From Demequina rhizosphaerae (GTDB lineage: Bacteria > Actinomycetota > Actinomycetes > Actinomycetales > Demequinaceae): a stretch of 64,000 nt of DNA. Positions 44,201 to 53,330 of the stretch are shown here, piece after piece; the stretch's first letter is position 1, and each line of letters opens with the position of its first letter. The notes below the pieces were generated by a model. The model was not told where the DNA came from. It did no database searches and worked only from the letters and a program-made list of their open reading frames with translations. The stretch lies in NCBI RefSeq assembly GCF_000971255.1, contig NZ_BBMC01000002.1, positions 62,001 to 126,000 of the forward strand, in the 5' to 3' direction. Both the position numbers and the translations under genes were made by a program.

Positions 44201-45058
44201 TCAGTTGCGGTTGTAGCCGAACCTACGTGTCATCAGCGTCATCTTGAAATGGTTCTCTGCCTCGTCGACCACGTCTGGGGTGGTGTTCGATCCGAAGACC
44301 CGGAGGAGACTCCAAGTGAAATGGCCAGCGTGCTCGGGATCGGTCTCCAAAGCGTCTCGCAACGCCACGTTGCCGCCGTGCCCGGTGTCCGCGTACGCGC
44401 GCCATCGCCCAAGGATGCGCTCGCTACCGTCTGCCTTGCCGACGTACAGCTGCCCCGACTTTGAGTCGGCGATCAGGTAGATGCCCTGCACCGCGCCGAG
44501 TGCGGTGCGCCATGAGGCATAGCGCGACTCGTTGACGACCTCCTGGAGTTGCGCATAGGTCAACGCCACGCGGTCGAACCCGGGGAATGCGACGGCCTCC
44601 GGATCTGAGATCTCCACCACTGCGAATTCGGCAGCGCGCGCACCTCGCTTGGCCCAGTTGATGGTGTCCGCCGACCACTCAAGGACGAGGCGCCCTGCCA
44701 ACGAGACAAGCAGGTCCGACGCCACAAGGTCGTAGTGGCGATGTGTCTCGGTGCGCTCCGCACCGACTTCACCGCGATTCTCGAATGCGCCGTAGAACCG
44801 CGACCGGCGTTGTCCATCCGCGACAAAGACCAGCCACCAGCGTGCAGGGTGTCTTGGGAACTTGGCGCCCTTGACCAACTGGCGTCGTGTGTACGCGAGC
44901 ACCTTTGCAGGGGTGAGGTCGCTGTGGGACGCGAGTCCCTCTTCTTTGAAGGTGTGTCGAATGACCAAAACGTCCTCGAGATCGAGGCCTGTGGCGCCGA
45001 GGATTGCGCCGAGCCCCAAGGACCCATGCCAGCCTGAGTCGTGGATGTCGTCAGCCAT
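44201..45058 (-). CDS. GIY-YIG nuclease-domain protein
   Basis: A 285-residue protein with a C-terminal GIY-YIG domain from about residue 190: GIYLIADSKSGQLYVGKADGSERILGRWRAY, with Arg and a later Glu (DEAENHFK). The N-terminal 185 residues (GLGAILGATGLDLEDVLVIRH, RWWLVFVADGQRRSRFYGAF) match no family I know. Leaderless: TAGGGT at 45065-45070, six nucleotides upstream. GC is lower than in flanking genes. Similar proteins often lie on defence or mobile islands; function not known. Confidence 0.75.
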   Translation of the reverse strand: MADDIHDSGWHGSLGLGAILGATGLDLEDVLVIRHTFKEEGLASHSDLTPAKVLAYTRRQLVKGAKFPRHPARWWLVFVADGQRRSRFYGAFENRGEVGAERTETHRHYDLVASDLLVSLAGRLVLEWSADTINWAKRGARAAEFAVVEISDPEAVAFPGFDRVALTYAQLQEVVNESRYASWRTALGAVQGIYLIADSKSGQLYVGKADGSERILGRWRAYADTGHGGNVALRDALETDPEHAGHFTWSLLRVFGSNTTPDVVDEAENHFKMTLMTRRFGYNRN

Positions 45059-45081
45059 GCCGACACCCTAGGCGACCGGCG

Positions 45082-45591
45082 CTACTGCGCACGCCTGCGT
45101 GATCGCGTCCGCTCCCGTGCCGCCACATCGTCCTCGGTCATCACCGCATAGACACGCACGTCCTCGTCAGCCGGGAAGTACGCACGCCGGCGCTTCTCGA
45201 GCGCCAACACGTACCACCACGGCGGCGTCATGTCCCGCTTGCGCCGGTTGTGGTCTTTGCAGAGTGCCTGACCGTTGCTCACCACCGTCGGGCCGCCCTT
45301 GGAGTGAGGGAACACGTGGTCGGCCTCGGCGGCCACGGCCGGACAGCGGCCCCACCCGAAGAGGAGCCCACCCTCGCATCGTCCACCTGCGCGCTCAAGC
45401 ACCGTCGCCCGGGCGCCGTACTTGAAACCGCGCCACGGGTCGCGCCTGCGCGTCGACGGACCCCGCCCCGGCATGGGGAACGAGGTGACGGTCGAGACGA
45501 TCGCGAGCGGGATGAGCCACGGGAGCAGGGGTCGCAGCGCGCCGAAGAGGCCACTGAGCAACGGCCCGACCAGATCGACCTCGCCGGTCAT
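45082..45591 (-). CDS. HNH endonuclease with N-terminal membrane segment
   Basis: A 169-residue protein. A hydrophobic span lies at about residues 12-40 (FGALRPLLPWLIPLAIVSTV), then an HNH domain: GGRCEGGLLFGWGRCPAVAAEADHVFPHSKGGPTVVSN and ALCKDHNRRK, with the His-Asn-His and zinc-type Cys residues. A membrane-anchored HNH nuclease is unusual. It begins in an ATGA overlap with the NERD-helicase gene, so the two are co-produced. Confidence 0.75.
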   Translation of the reverse strand: MTGEVDLVGPLLSGLFGALRPLLPWLIPLAIVSTVTSFPMPGRGPSTRRRDPWRGFKYGARATVLERAGGRCEGGLLFGWGRCPAVAAEADHVFPHSKGGPTVVSNGQALCKDHNRRKRDMTPPWWYVLALEKRRRAYFPADEDVRVYAVMTEDDVAARERTRSRRRAQ

Positions 45592-47690
45592 CCCACTACT
45601 CCGAGCCACAGCCCGTCCCGCGCCCGCGTCGCACCTACGAACAGCTCGCGCCGCTCGAGCTCCCATCGCTCCCGCTCGGCACCATCCACCGGAGGTTCCC
45701 CGAGCCCGATCTGCGCCTCCTTGAGGTACGGCATCAGCACCTGCTTGAACTCGAGGCCCTTCGCGCGCTTGATCGTCCCCACCTTCACCGCGTCCACCGC
45801 GGAGCCGTCGTAGGACTCGAGCTCGACCACCGGGCACCCGACGGCCTTGAGCGCGTCCCGCGCCTGCCGCGCCGCCCACGTGGAGACACAGAGCACGGCG
45901 ACATCGCCCAACCCGGTCCCGATCGCGGTCACGGCCTCCCGCACCCGCGATACCAGGAGCCGGTCGTGCTCGCGGCGGCTCGCACATCGTGCCACCTCAG
46001 GGACCGGACCGTGCCGCGGCACGTCCGCCGGGCGCTCGCCGCGCGCCACCTCGCCCTCGATGTCGGCGTACTCGCTGCCGGCGATCACGTCGTGCGCGAA
46101 GCTCAGAATCTCCGAGGTGTTGCGGTAGTTGACGTCCATGACCACGCCACGACCGACCACCGAGATGCCAGCCTCGGCCAAGGTGTAGCCGCCCGGATAG
46201 ATCGACTGCTGCCCGTCGCCGATGAGCGTGAGCCCGTCCGGCACATCGCCCACGAGCGAGTGAAGCATCCGCACCATCGCGCACGAGAGGTCCTGTGCCT
46301 CGTCGATCACGACGGCGACGTAGGGCTCGTCGAGAGGCTTGCGCTTGAGCTCGGCCTCCGCGAGCAGGATCACGTCGGCGAAGTCGTGGATCCGCGAAGC
46401 CCGTAGGCGGTTGTCGTAGTCCCGGTACAGCGACCACACCGCCTCACGCTGTCCTAGCGACAGCCGGTGCGTGCGCCCGGTGCGCGGCAGATCCGCGTAC
46501 TCGTGGAACTGCGTGATGCCGCGCCCCTTGAGGATGTGGTCGATCTCGTCCTTCCAGTACCGATGCGTCAGCCCATTGGTGCGGAGCGGACTGTCCTTCG
46601 GCACCGCGGCCCACGCCTCGTTGAACAGCCCGTCGGCGAGCCTGCCGTCGACGCGGCATGCGACTCCGCGGTCGGCAAGAAGGTCGAGCGCGAACCGATG
46701 CACGCCGGTGAAGTGGACGCGGTCGACCACGTCGGGCGCCATGCGACCGAGAGACTGCCGCATCACCGCGGGAAGCGTGCGCACGAAGGTGGCGAACAGG
46801 ATCCGCCCCGATCGGGTGCGCGCAAGATACGCGGCACGATGCAGACCCACCACGGTCTTGCCCGTGCCGGCGGCACCGCGGATGCGGCTGGGCCCGCTGA
46901 AGCTGCGCCGGACCAGCTTCGCCTGGTTGGGGTGGAGGAAGCTCATCCACTCCTCGATGGGCTGCGCGAGGATGCCCTCGAGCAGCGCAGATTCGACGGC
47001 GGACTCCGAGATGAGCTCCTCCGGCTCGGGGGACGATGCGGCTGGCACGACCGGCGCGGGCAGTGTCGGGGCCGGCGCGGGCAGTGTCGGGGCCGGCTCG
47101 GGCGCGGCGTTGACCTGCGGCAGCAGCGACAGGGAGCGACCGAGCACGACGTCGACCTGCGACTCCGTGAGCCTGTTCCCGCGAGCGGCGATGTAGCGGA
47201 GGATGTCCTTCTCCCCCACCACATCGACGGGGCCGACCTTCTCTCCGATCCCACCGTGGCCGGCGAGCACGGCGACGGCGTGCACCTCCCCGGGTGCGAG
47301 GCCGACCTCCGCGAGGTCGCCCTCGATGGTGTCGGCGAGGTCGGCGAGGGCCATCAGATCCTCGGTGACGTCCTCGTCGCCGCGGTGGATGCGCCCGGAA
47401 CGCATCGACACGTCCTTCCACGCCTTGGTGTCGACGATGAAGACGCCCTGCGGGCCGATCGCGACGAGGTCGACCTGCGCTCGCCTGCTTCCCGGCCACT
47501 TGCGTTCGGCGAGGAAGTGCACGCCGACGGCGGCGAGCGGCGCCAGCACCTGCATCGTGCGCTTCTCCGTGACCGCGGCAATGCCGTACTTGGCGGCGTT
47601 GGCACGGGCCTCCGCGGCGGCCGCGGAGTACTGCTCGGCGAGCGCGGCCTGGCGCATCGCCTCGGCCTCGGCGGACTGACCTGCTGTCAT
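45588..47690 (-). CDS. NERD-domain UvrD/Rep-type helicase
   Basis: A 700-residue protein. Residues 45-165 are a NERD nuclease-like domain (AERKWPGSRRAQVDLVAIG and VFIVDTKAWKD: Asp and ExK-like DTK). A Pro/Ala linker with a 21-bp DNA repeat (47053-47094) follows, then a superfamily 1 helicase: Walker A RGAAGTGKTVVGLHRA (about 310), motif II VVIDEAQDLS, GDGQQSIYPGGYTL and C-terminal VGTIKRAKGLEFKQV and VGATRARD. A GGGGG Shine-Dalgarno sequence lies before the ATG at 47690. The pairing with an HNH nuclease suggests a DNA-targeting or defence role. Confidence 0.85.
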   Translation of the reverse strand: MTAGQSAEAEAMRQAALAEQYSAAAAEARANAAKYGIAAVTEKRTMQVLAPLAAVGVHFLAERKWPGSRRAQVDLVAIGPQGVFIVDTKAWKDVSMRSGRIHRGDEDVTEDLMALADLADTIEGDLAEVGLAPGEVHAVAVLAGHGGIGEKVGPVDVVGEKDILRYIAARGNRLTESQVDVVLGRSLSLLPQVNAAPEPAPTLPAPAPTLPAPVVPAASSPEPEELISESAVESALLEGILAQPIEEWMSFLHPNQAKLVRRSFSGPSRIRGAAGTGKTVVGLHRAAYLARTRSGRILFATFVRTLPAVMRQSLGRMAPDVVDRVHFTGVHRFALDLLADRGVACRVDGRLADGLFNEAWAAVPKDSPLRTNGLTHRYWKDEIDHILKGRGITQFHEYADLPRTGRTHRLSLGQREAVWSLYRDYDNRLRASRIHDFADVILLAEAELKRKPLDEPYVAVVIDEAQDLSCAMVRMLHSLVGDVPDGLTLIGDGQQSIYPGGYTLAEAGISVVGRGVVMDVNYRNTSEILSFAHDVIAGSEYADIEGEVARGERPADVPRHGPVPEVARCASRREHDRLLVSRVREAVTAIGTGLGDVAVLCVSTWAARQARDALKAVGCPVVELESYDGSAVDAVKVGTIKRAKGLEFKQVLMPYLKEAQIGLGEPPVDGAERERWELERRELFVGATRARDGLWLGVVG

Positions 47691-47993
47691 GAGCGAACCC
47701 CCTGGCAGGAGGCTAGCGCCTGGGTGCCGAAACCAGTCGGTGTCCCGTCCGTGTCCCGAACGCGGCAGAGCTCGCCGCAATCTCGAACCCGTCCAGCGCA
47801 TCGCCAAGGGAGAGCGAGGTCGTCGGAGTCACGGCGACAAGACTCGCGCGCCAAGGCGGCCGTACCGCAGTCGCGTCACCGCGTGACGGAATGAACCACT
47901 CGTTCCCGCGCGTTGACGCACCCCGGCACCCGGCGCGGCGCACCGCACCACGGCGACGCCCACGCACCCCACCTCCCACAAGGAAGGCCCACC

Positions 47994-48971
47994 ATGAAGG
48001 CATTGATCCACCCCGAGTTCGGCAACCCCGCCCAGGTCCTCACCGTCGAGGAGATCCCCACCCCCCAGCCCGGCCGGGGCGAGGTCCGCGTGCGCCTCAC
48101 CCTGTCCCCCATCCACAACCACGACCTGCTCACCGTGAGCGGCGACTACGGCTTCACGCCCGAGCTCCCCGCGCCCGCCGGCACCGAGGCCGTCGGCGTG
48201 GTCGACGCGCTCGGCGAGGGCGTCACGCACCTCGAGGTCGGCCAGCGTGTGGCGGTTGGCGGCGTGTTCGGCGTGTGGGCCGAGCAGTTCGTCGCCAACG
48301 CCGCCGCCCTCATCCCAATGCCCGACTCCATCCCGGACGAGGCCGCCGCGCAGCTGATCGCGATGCCGTTCTCCGCGATCAGCCTCCTGGACTCGCTCGA
48401 CCTCGCCGCGGGCGACTGGATGATTCAGAACGCCGCGAACGGCGCCGTCGGCCGCCTCGTCGCGCAGCTCGCCGGCGCCCGCGGCATCAACGTGGTCGGC
48501 CTGGTCCGCCGCGAGGCCGGCATCGCCGAGCTCGCCGCCCAGGGCATCGAGCGCATCGTCGCCACCGACACCGACGGCTGGCAGGAGCGCGTCGCGGCGC
48601 TCACCGGCGGCGCGCCGCTCAAGGTCGGCATCGACTCGGTCGGCGGCCAGGCCAGCGGCGACGTCCTGTCGCAGCTCGCCGAGAACGGCACGCTCGTGAT
48701 CTTCGGCGCGATGGCCTCGCCGACCATGGAGATCGGCTCGGGCGACGTCATCTTCAAGCAGGCCACCATCCGCGGCTTCTGGGGCTCCAAGGTCAGCGCC
48801 GCCATGTCGGACGCGGACCGGGGCCGCCTCATGGGTGAGCTTCTCGCCCGCCTGTCCGACGGCACCATCACCCTGCCCGTCGAGGCGACCGTCGCGTTCG
48901 CCGACATCGCCGACGCGGTCCGCGCCCACTACACGCCCGGCCGCGCCGGGAAGGTCATGCTCAAGCCCTGA
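47994..48971 (+). CDS. zinc-independent quinone oxidoreductase-like MDR protein
   Basis: A 325-residue medium-chain dehydrogenase/reductase: MKALIHPEFGNPAQVLTVEE, PIHNHDLLTVSGDYG, the NADPH-binding IQNAANGAVGRLVAQLA (about 145) and KVGIDSVGG. It lacks the catalytic and structural zinc Cys clusters, so it belongs to the quinone oxidoreductase/enoyl reductase branch. AAGGAAGG precedes the ATG. The gene ends 9 bp before a terminator hairpin that carries the GGACGATGCG signature. Confidence 0.88.
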   Translation: MKALIHPEFGNPAQVLTVEEIPTPQPGRGEVRVRLTLSPIHNHDLLTVSGDYGFTPELPAPAGTEAVGVVDALGEGVTHLEVGQRVAVGGVFGVWAEQFVANAAALIPMPDSIPDEAAAQLIAMPFSAISLLDSLDLAAGDWMIQNAANGAVGRLVAQLAGARGINVVGLVRREAGIAELAAQGIERIVATDTDGWQERVAALTGGAPLKVGIDSVGGQASGDVLSQLAENGTLVIFGAMASPTMEIGSGDVIFKQATIRGFWGSKVSAAMSDADRGRLMGELLARLSDGTITLPVEATVAFADIADAVRAHYTPGRAGKVMLKP

Positions 48972-48976
48972 CAATC

Positions 48977-49020
48977 GCGGGACGATGCGGCGGCCGGGTT
49001 CACGCCCGGCCGCCGCGTCC
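48977..49020. terminator. hairpin between convergent genes, carrying the genome signature
   Basis: GGACGATGCGG at 48980 starts a stem GCGGCGGCCGGG, loop TTCACG, CCCGGCCGCCGC, then GTCC. The right-hand foot completes GGAC...GTCC. It lies between the oxidoreductase and sulfatase stops. Confidence 0.75.
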
Positions 49021-50535
49021 TCAGCGCCACCCGCGAGGATTCTCCGCCATCTCCGCATCGCGCCTCTCGAGCTCCGCCGCGAGCGCGGCCGCGACCTCCG
49101 GGTGGCGATCGATCACGTCGTAGGACTCGCTCGGGTCGGCCTCGAGGTCGAACAGCCAGGGCCCCTGCTGGGTCACCGACACGTCGGACGAGCCGCTCGC
49201 GACATCCACGTAGGGCTGCTGCGTGTAGTACTTGTAGCGGCCGTCGCTCACCGCGAGGAGCCGTTCCCCCGCGTAGAAGTAGTAGTGCTCCCCCGCCCGC
49301 TCGGAGACTCCGGCGAGCAGCGGCGCCATGCTCACCCCGTCGAGCGTGCGATCGACGGGCGCGGCGATGTCGAGCCAGTCCATGAGCGTGGGCAGGATGT
49401 CCGTGCCCATCGCCATCGTGTCGAGCGTCCGCCCGCCGTCGAGACCGTCGGGCCAGTGCACGAGGAACGGCACCAGCATCCCGCCCTCGTACACCTCGCC
49501 CTTGCGTCCGCGGTGGTCGCCGGCGTCGCCCTGGTACCAGGGGCCGTTGTCGCTGGTCACCATGATGATGGTGCTGTCGAGCTGGCCCGTCGCCGCGAGC
49601 GCGTCGACGATGCGGCCGATGCCGTCGTCGAGACCCTCCACGACGTCGCCATAGAGGCCCGCGTCCGATCGCCCCTCGTTCTCCTCCGCGGCGAACAGCG
49701 GCTCGTGCGGGAAGTTGTGGGCGAAGTAGAGGAAGAACGGGTCGTCGCCGTCCGCGGCGTCGCCGATGAAGGCGACCGCCTCGTCCGTGTAGAGCGCGTC
49801 CAGCCCGGTCTGGTCGACGGTCTCGAGGACGACCTCGTCGTCGCGGTAGATCTGGAACGGGCTCATGTCGTTGGAGTACAGCGAGCCCAGGAAGGTGTCG
49901 AAGCCGAAGTCGTTCGGCAGCGACCCCGCGGTGTCGCCCAGGTGCCACTTGCCGATCATCCCGGTCGCGTAGCCGGCCGCCTCGAGCACCTCGGGCATGG
50001 TGATCTCGTCCTGGCTCAGCCCGGAGACGCCCGCGGCCTCGTTGATCGCGGCGTACGGGCTGTCGCTCGGGAACAGCACGTCCGGGACGCCCGCGCGCGG
50101 CGCGAGACGCCCCGTGAGCAGCGCGGCCCGCGACGGCGTGCACACCGCGGACGGCGCATGGAAGTTGGTGAGGACGATGCCGTCCTCGGCGAGGGCGTCC
50201 AGGTGCGGCGTCGCGATGGGAGTGTCGGCCATGAACCCCAGGTCGCCGTGGCCGAGGTCGTCGTAGTAGACGAGCAAGATGTTCGGGGCGTCGCCCGCGA
50301 CCGGCGACGCGCGCAGCCCGTCGAGGTACGCGTCCTTCGCGTACTCGTGATCGGTGGGGGTGGCCGATGCGTCGGTCGCGTCACCCTCGTCGCCGAGGTG
50401 GACGTACGCGAGCCCGCCGACGACCACGACGCCCGGCACCGCCAGCCCGAGGCCCATCCCGACCCGCGCGACGCGGCGGCTCGCGGCCGTGCTCGCGGCC
50501 TCGTCCGACGGCGCGGACGGCGGTGGTGACGACAT
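49021..50535 (-). CDS. membrane-anchored or secreted sulfatase
   Basis: A 504-residue type I sulfatase. A hydrophobic segment at residues 25-45 (MGLGLAVPGVVVVGGLAYV) targets it to the outside. LLVYYDDLGHGDLG binds the metal, and AVCTPSRAALLTGR (about 130) carries the Cys-x-Pro-Ser-Arg motif whose Cys is converted to formylglycine. GKWHLGD and TSDNGPWY complete the site. It would cut sulfate esters from sugars or aromatics outside the cell. No dedicated maturase is adjacent. Confidence 0.9.
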   Translation of the reverse strand: MSSPPPSAPSDEAASTAASRRVARVGMGLGLAVPGVVVVGGLAYVHLGDEGDATDASATPTDHEYAKDAYLDGLRASPVAGDAPNILLVYYDDLGHGDLGFMADTPIATPHLDALAEDGIVLTNFHAPSAVCTPSRAALLTGRLAPRAGVPDVLFPSDSPYAAINEAAGVSGLSQDEITMPEVLEAAGYATGMIGKWHLGDTAGSLPNDFGFDTFLGSLYSNDMSPFQIYRDDEVVLETVDQTGLDALYTDEAVAFIGDAADGDDPFFLYFAHNFPHEPLFAAEENEGRSDAGLYGDVVEGLDDGIGRIVDALAATGQLDSTIIMVTSDNGPWYQGDAGDHRGRKGEVYEGGMLVPFLVHWPDGLDGGRTLDTMAMGTDILPTLMDWLDIAAPVDRTLDGVSMAPLLAGVSERAGEHYYFYAGERLLAVSDGRYKYYTQQPYVDVASGSSDVSVTQQGPWLFDLEADPSESYDVIDRHPEVAAALAAELERRDAEMAENPRGWR

Positions 50536-50629
50536 CGATGTCAGGCCTTCCTGCCGCGTCGGCTCGGTGATGCGCCACAGTCTGGCCCCGCCGCATCGTC
50601 ACGTCAAAGACGCGCCGCGCGCGGGAGCG

Positions 50630-51880
50630 CTAGCCGCGTGCCACAGACTCCGGCTCCTCGACGACCTCGCCGACCTCGGAGATCTCCCCGGTCACCGCAT
50701 CGTCCCCCTCGCCCTCCCGGACGACGCGCGGGATGCCGTGCGTGAAGTGGCTCGCGCGCTCCTCGGCCTCGGCGCTGCCGGTGAAGAAGCCGGACTCCCC
50801 CGCGTGCTCGGCGGACGTCGCCGCTCCGCCGCGCTTGCGCGGCCCGGGCGCCGCCTGCTCGGACACGAGCACGCGCTGCGCGGGCGCCGCGTCGGGCATG
50901 ACCGACTGGATCCACAGCACCATCGCCTCGCGCACGAAGCAGCGCAGGTCGTACAGCGTGGGCGCGTCCTTGGCGGTGACGAGGATGCGCACGCGCACGT
51001 AGCCGGCGGTCGCCTCGGTCACCTGCAGGACGTTGGCGCGGCCGTCGTAGAGCGGCGTCTCGGTGAGCACCTGCTCGAGGTGCTCGCGCATCCGCTGCGG
51101 GGAGACGCGCCAGTCGAGGTCGAACTCGACGGACCCGAGCAGCTCCGACCCCTGCCGGGTCCAGTTCTCGTAGGGCGTGGTGGTGAAGTAGGTGCAGGGC
51201 AGGACGAGGCGGCGGTCGTCCCACAGGTCGAGCACCACGTAGCTGAGCGTGATCTCGCCGACGCGACCCCACTCCCCCTGGGCGACGATGACGTCGTCGA
51301 CCCGCAGCGCGTCGCTGAAGACGAGTTGGATGCCGGCGAACATGTTGCCCAGCACCGACTGCGCGGCGAGGCCCGCCACGATGGACGCGATGCCCGCCGA
51401 GGCCAGCACCGACGCCCCGACTGCGCGGACCGAGTCGAAGCTGAACAGCTCCGCGCCCACGGCGATCACCACGATGAGGGCGATCGCGAGCCGCTTGACG
51501 ATGAGCGTCTGCGTCCGCAGCCGGCGCGCGAGCCGGTTGTCGGGCATGTCGATGCTGTTGTGCGCGAGCGCGAGGTCGGAGACGAACCGCACGAAGGCGA
51601 TGAGCAGCCATGCGAGCATCGCGATGGCGGCGACGGTGAAGAAGCGGCCGACGATCGGCATCCACTCCGTGTTGCGCAGCGCGGCGTGCACGCCGACCCA
51701 CAGGCCGAGCACGAGCACCAGCGCCCAGAACGGGCTGCGCGTCTTCGTCTGGAGGTCGCGCGCCCACGGGTAGCGGCGGGCGACGAGCCGCATGATGACC
51801 TCGACCGCGAGCGCGAAGAGCAGCGCGGCCCCCACGCTGATCGCGACGGCGACCCCGAATCCGAACCAGTCCTCGAGCAT
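50630..51880 (-). CDS. MscS-family mechanosensitive channel
   Basis: A 416-residue membrane protein. Several spans lie in residues 10-170, the pore-lining segment is about 195-220 (VGASVLASAGIASIVAGLAAQSVLGN), then the beta domain (ALRVDDVIVAQGEWGRVGEITLSYVVLDLWDDRRLVLPCTYF) and the C-terminal domain. A variable charged tail follows. GGAGGAG precedes the ATG, with TACGGT as -10 box. Protects against osmotic down-shock. Confidence 0.9.
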   Translation of the reverse strand: MLEDWFGFGVAVAISVGAALLFALAVEVIMRLVARRYPWARDLQTKTRSPFWALVLVLGLWVGVHAALRNTEWMPIVGRFFTVAAIAMLAWLLIAFVRFVSDLALAHNSIDMPDNRLARRLRTQTLIVKRLAIALIVVIAVGAELFSFDSVRAVGASVLASAGIASIVAGLAAQSVLGNMFAGIQLVFSDALRVDDVIVAQGEWGRVGEITLSYVVLDLWDDRRLVLPCTYFTTTPYENWTRQGSELLGSVEFDLDWRVSPQRMREHLEQVLTETPLYDGRANVLQVTEATAGYVRVRILVTAKDAPTLYDLRCFVREAMVLWIQSVMPDAAPAQRVLVSEQAAPGPRKRGGAATSAEHAGESGFFTGSAEAEERASHFTHGIPRVVREGEGDDAVTGEISEVGEVVEEPESVARG

Positions 51881-52089
51881 GTCTCCTCCTGGGTGGAACC
51901 TGATGTTCGACCGTACGGGAGGCGTGTTTCATCGACGTGAACCCCGGGTGAGGGATCGCTGAGGGTGGGCGTGCGGGGGGACGATGCGGGGGTTGGGCTG
52001 GCGGCGCGCGGCCGGGTTGGCGGCGCGCGGGCCGGGTTGGCGGCGCGGCCGCCGCCGCTGCCGGTGCCGCTGCCTGGCGCCCCGCAACG
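51881..52089. other. gap with short GC-rich tandem repeat
   Basis: Holds the MscS promoter, one GGACGATGCG (51979), and at about 51998-52050 a unit of about 20 bp around TTGGCGGCGCGCGGGCCGGG present two and a half times. Nothing else seen. Confidence 0.5.
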
Positions 52090-53154
52090 TCACGCGAGCC
52101 GGTCACGCTCCTCGATGATCGCCGCCCGGCGTGCCGAGACGAGCAGGTCGGCGGAGTCCAGAGGTGGGCCCGGCCGTGTCCTTTCGCCCGACCGCGCCGC
52201 CTCCACCGCGCCGACCGCCCGCGACACCACCGCGGCACGGTCCGGCGCGGCTCCGGTCGCGCCGAACCACCCGGCGAGCACCTTGAGGTTGGCGCCCTTG
52301 CGGTAGCTCGCGATCGTGCCGTTCGCCTCGCAGACCACCTGGGCGACGCCCAGCGCACCCCGGAGCACCTGCGTGGGACGCCGGAACATGCCGGGGTCGC
52401 CCAGCGCCGCCGCCGCGAGGCAACGCCGCATCGCGGTCCGATGCTCGACATCGAGGTGCTCGTCCGCGACCTCGTCGAGCAGCACCAGGTGCTCGCCCAC
52501 GCGCGTGCGGATGTCCTCCGCGATCCCGTCCCACACGAAGCCCTCGTCGGGGAGCGGCTCCGCGTCGAGGGCGGCGAGCGAGTCGGGCCCGCCGACCGAG
52601 GCCGCGAGTCGCTCGCGCGCCAGGTCCCGTGGGTCGCGCGGGGCGGCGACGCGGGGCGACGGGTCGCTGTAACCGCGGCCGATCCGCTCGAGCTCGCGGG
52701 CCCGCTCCGCCGCGGCCTCGCGGATCACGCGGGCCACCTCGAGAGTCGTGACGGGATCGACGCCCTCGCGGCGGTGCACGAAGCGAACGAACGCCGAGAG
52801 CACCGACGGCATTGCCTCCGCCGCGCCGCAATCCTTGGCCACGCCGGGCGCCCACACACGCACGAGGTGGCCCACCGCCGGGGCGTCCCACCGCATCGGC
52901 CCGCCGAGGCTGACCACCTCCGCGAAGGCGAGGATGAGGTCGAGCGCGCACCCGGCGCACTTGCCAGCGTTGTACGGGCGGTCGCCGGACTCGAGGAACT
53001 CCGTCCGCAGCGCCTCCGACGCGTCGGAGAGCGCCCCGTAGACGCGCTCCCCCGGGCGGGACACCGCCTCGTCCCAGGCCCCGCCCCAGCCCGCATCCCA
53101 GCCCTCATCCCGGTCCGCATCCCAGCCCTCGGACCACCGCTGCTCATCGCGCAT
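52090..53154 (-). CDS. hypothetical protein with DUF6398-like C-terminus
   Basis: A 354-residue protein. It opens with a Trp/Asp/Glu-rich repeat (WSEGWDADRDEGWDAGWGGAWDE). The middle has LDLILAFAEVVSLGGPMRWDAPAVGHLV, and the C-terminal 110 residues (VADEHLDVEHRTAMRRCLAAAALG, VLRGALGVAQVVCEANG, LAGWFGATG) resemble DUF6398, a helical domain of unknown function. Leaderless: TAGCGT at 53161-53166, six nucleotides before the ATG. Confidence 0.6.
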   Translation of the reverse strand: MRDEQRWSEGWDADRDEGWDAGWGGAWDEAVSRPGERVYGALSDASEALRTEFLESGDRPYNAGKCAGCALDLILAFAEVVSLGGPMRWDAPAVGHLVRVWAPGVAKDCGAAEAMPSVLSAFVRFVHRREGVDPVTTLEVARVIREAAAERARELERIGRGYSDPSPRVAAPRDPRDLARERLAASVGGPDSLAALDAEPLPDEGFVWDGIAEDIRTRVGEHLVLLDEVADEHLDVEHRTAMRRCLAAAALGDPGMFRRPTQVLRGALGVAQVVCEANGTIASYRKGANLKVLAGWFGATGAAPDRAAVVSRAVGAVEAARSGERTRPGPPLDSADLLVSARRAAIIEERDRLA

Positions 53155-53330
53155 GCCCCGACGCTAGTCAGCCAGCACGCCGCTCGGTCGTTCTCCACAG
53201 GACGGAACCCGCGCATCGTCCCCGGGTACCCGGGAGGCGATGTCCACAGACCCCGCCGCCACGCAATTATCCACATCTACCAGGGATGATGTTCGAAGCC
53301 AGTGTCAGACCCTCGTGATGAACTTGTTCC

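Noticed and set aside
53191-53275. Cluster of DnaA-box-like TTCTCCACA, GATGTCCACA and TTATCCACA
   Set aside because: Only three degenerate boxes in 85 bp and no dnaA, dnaN or rpmH nearby; not an origin. Also a single TTGTCCACA near 27941.
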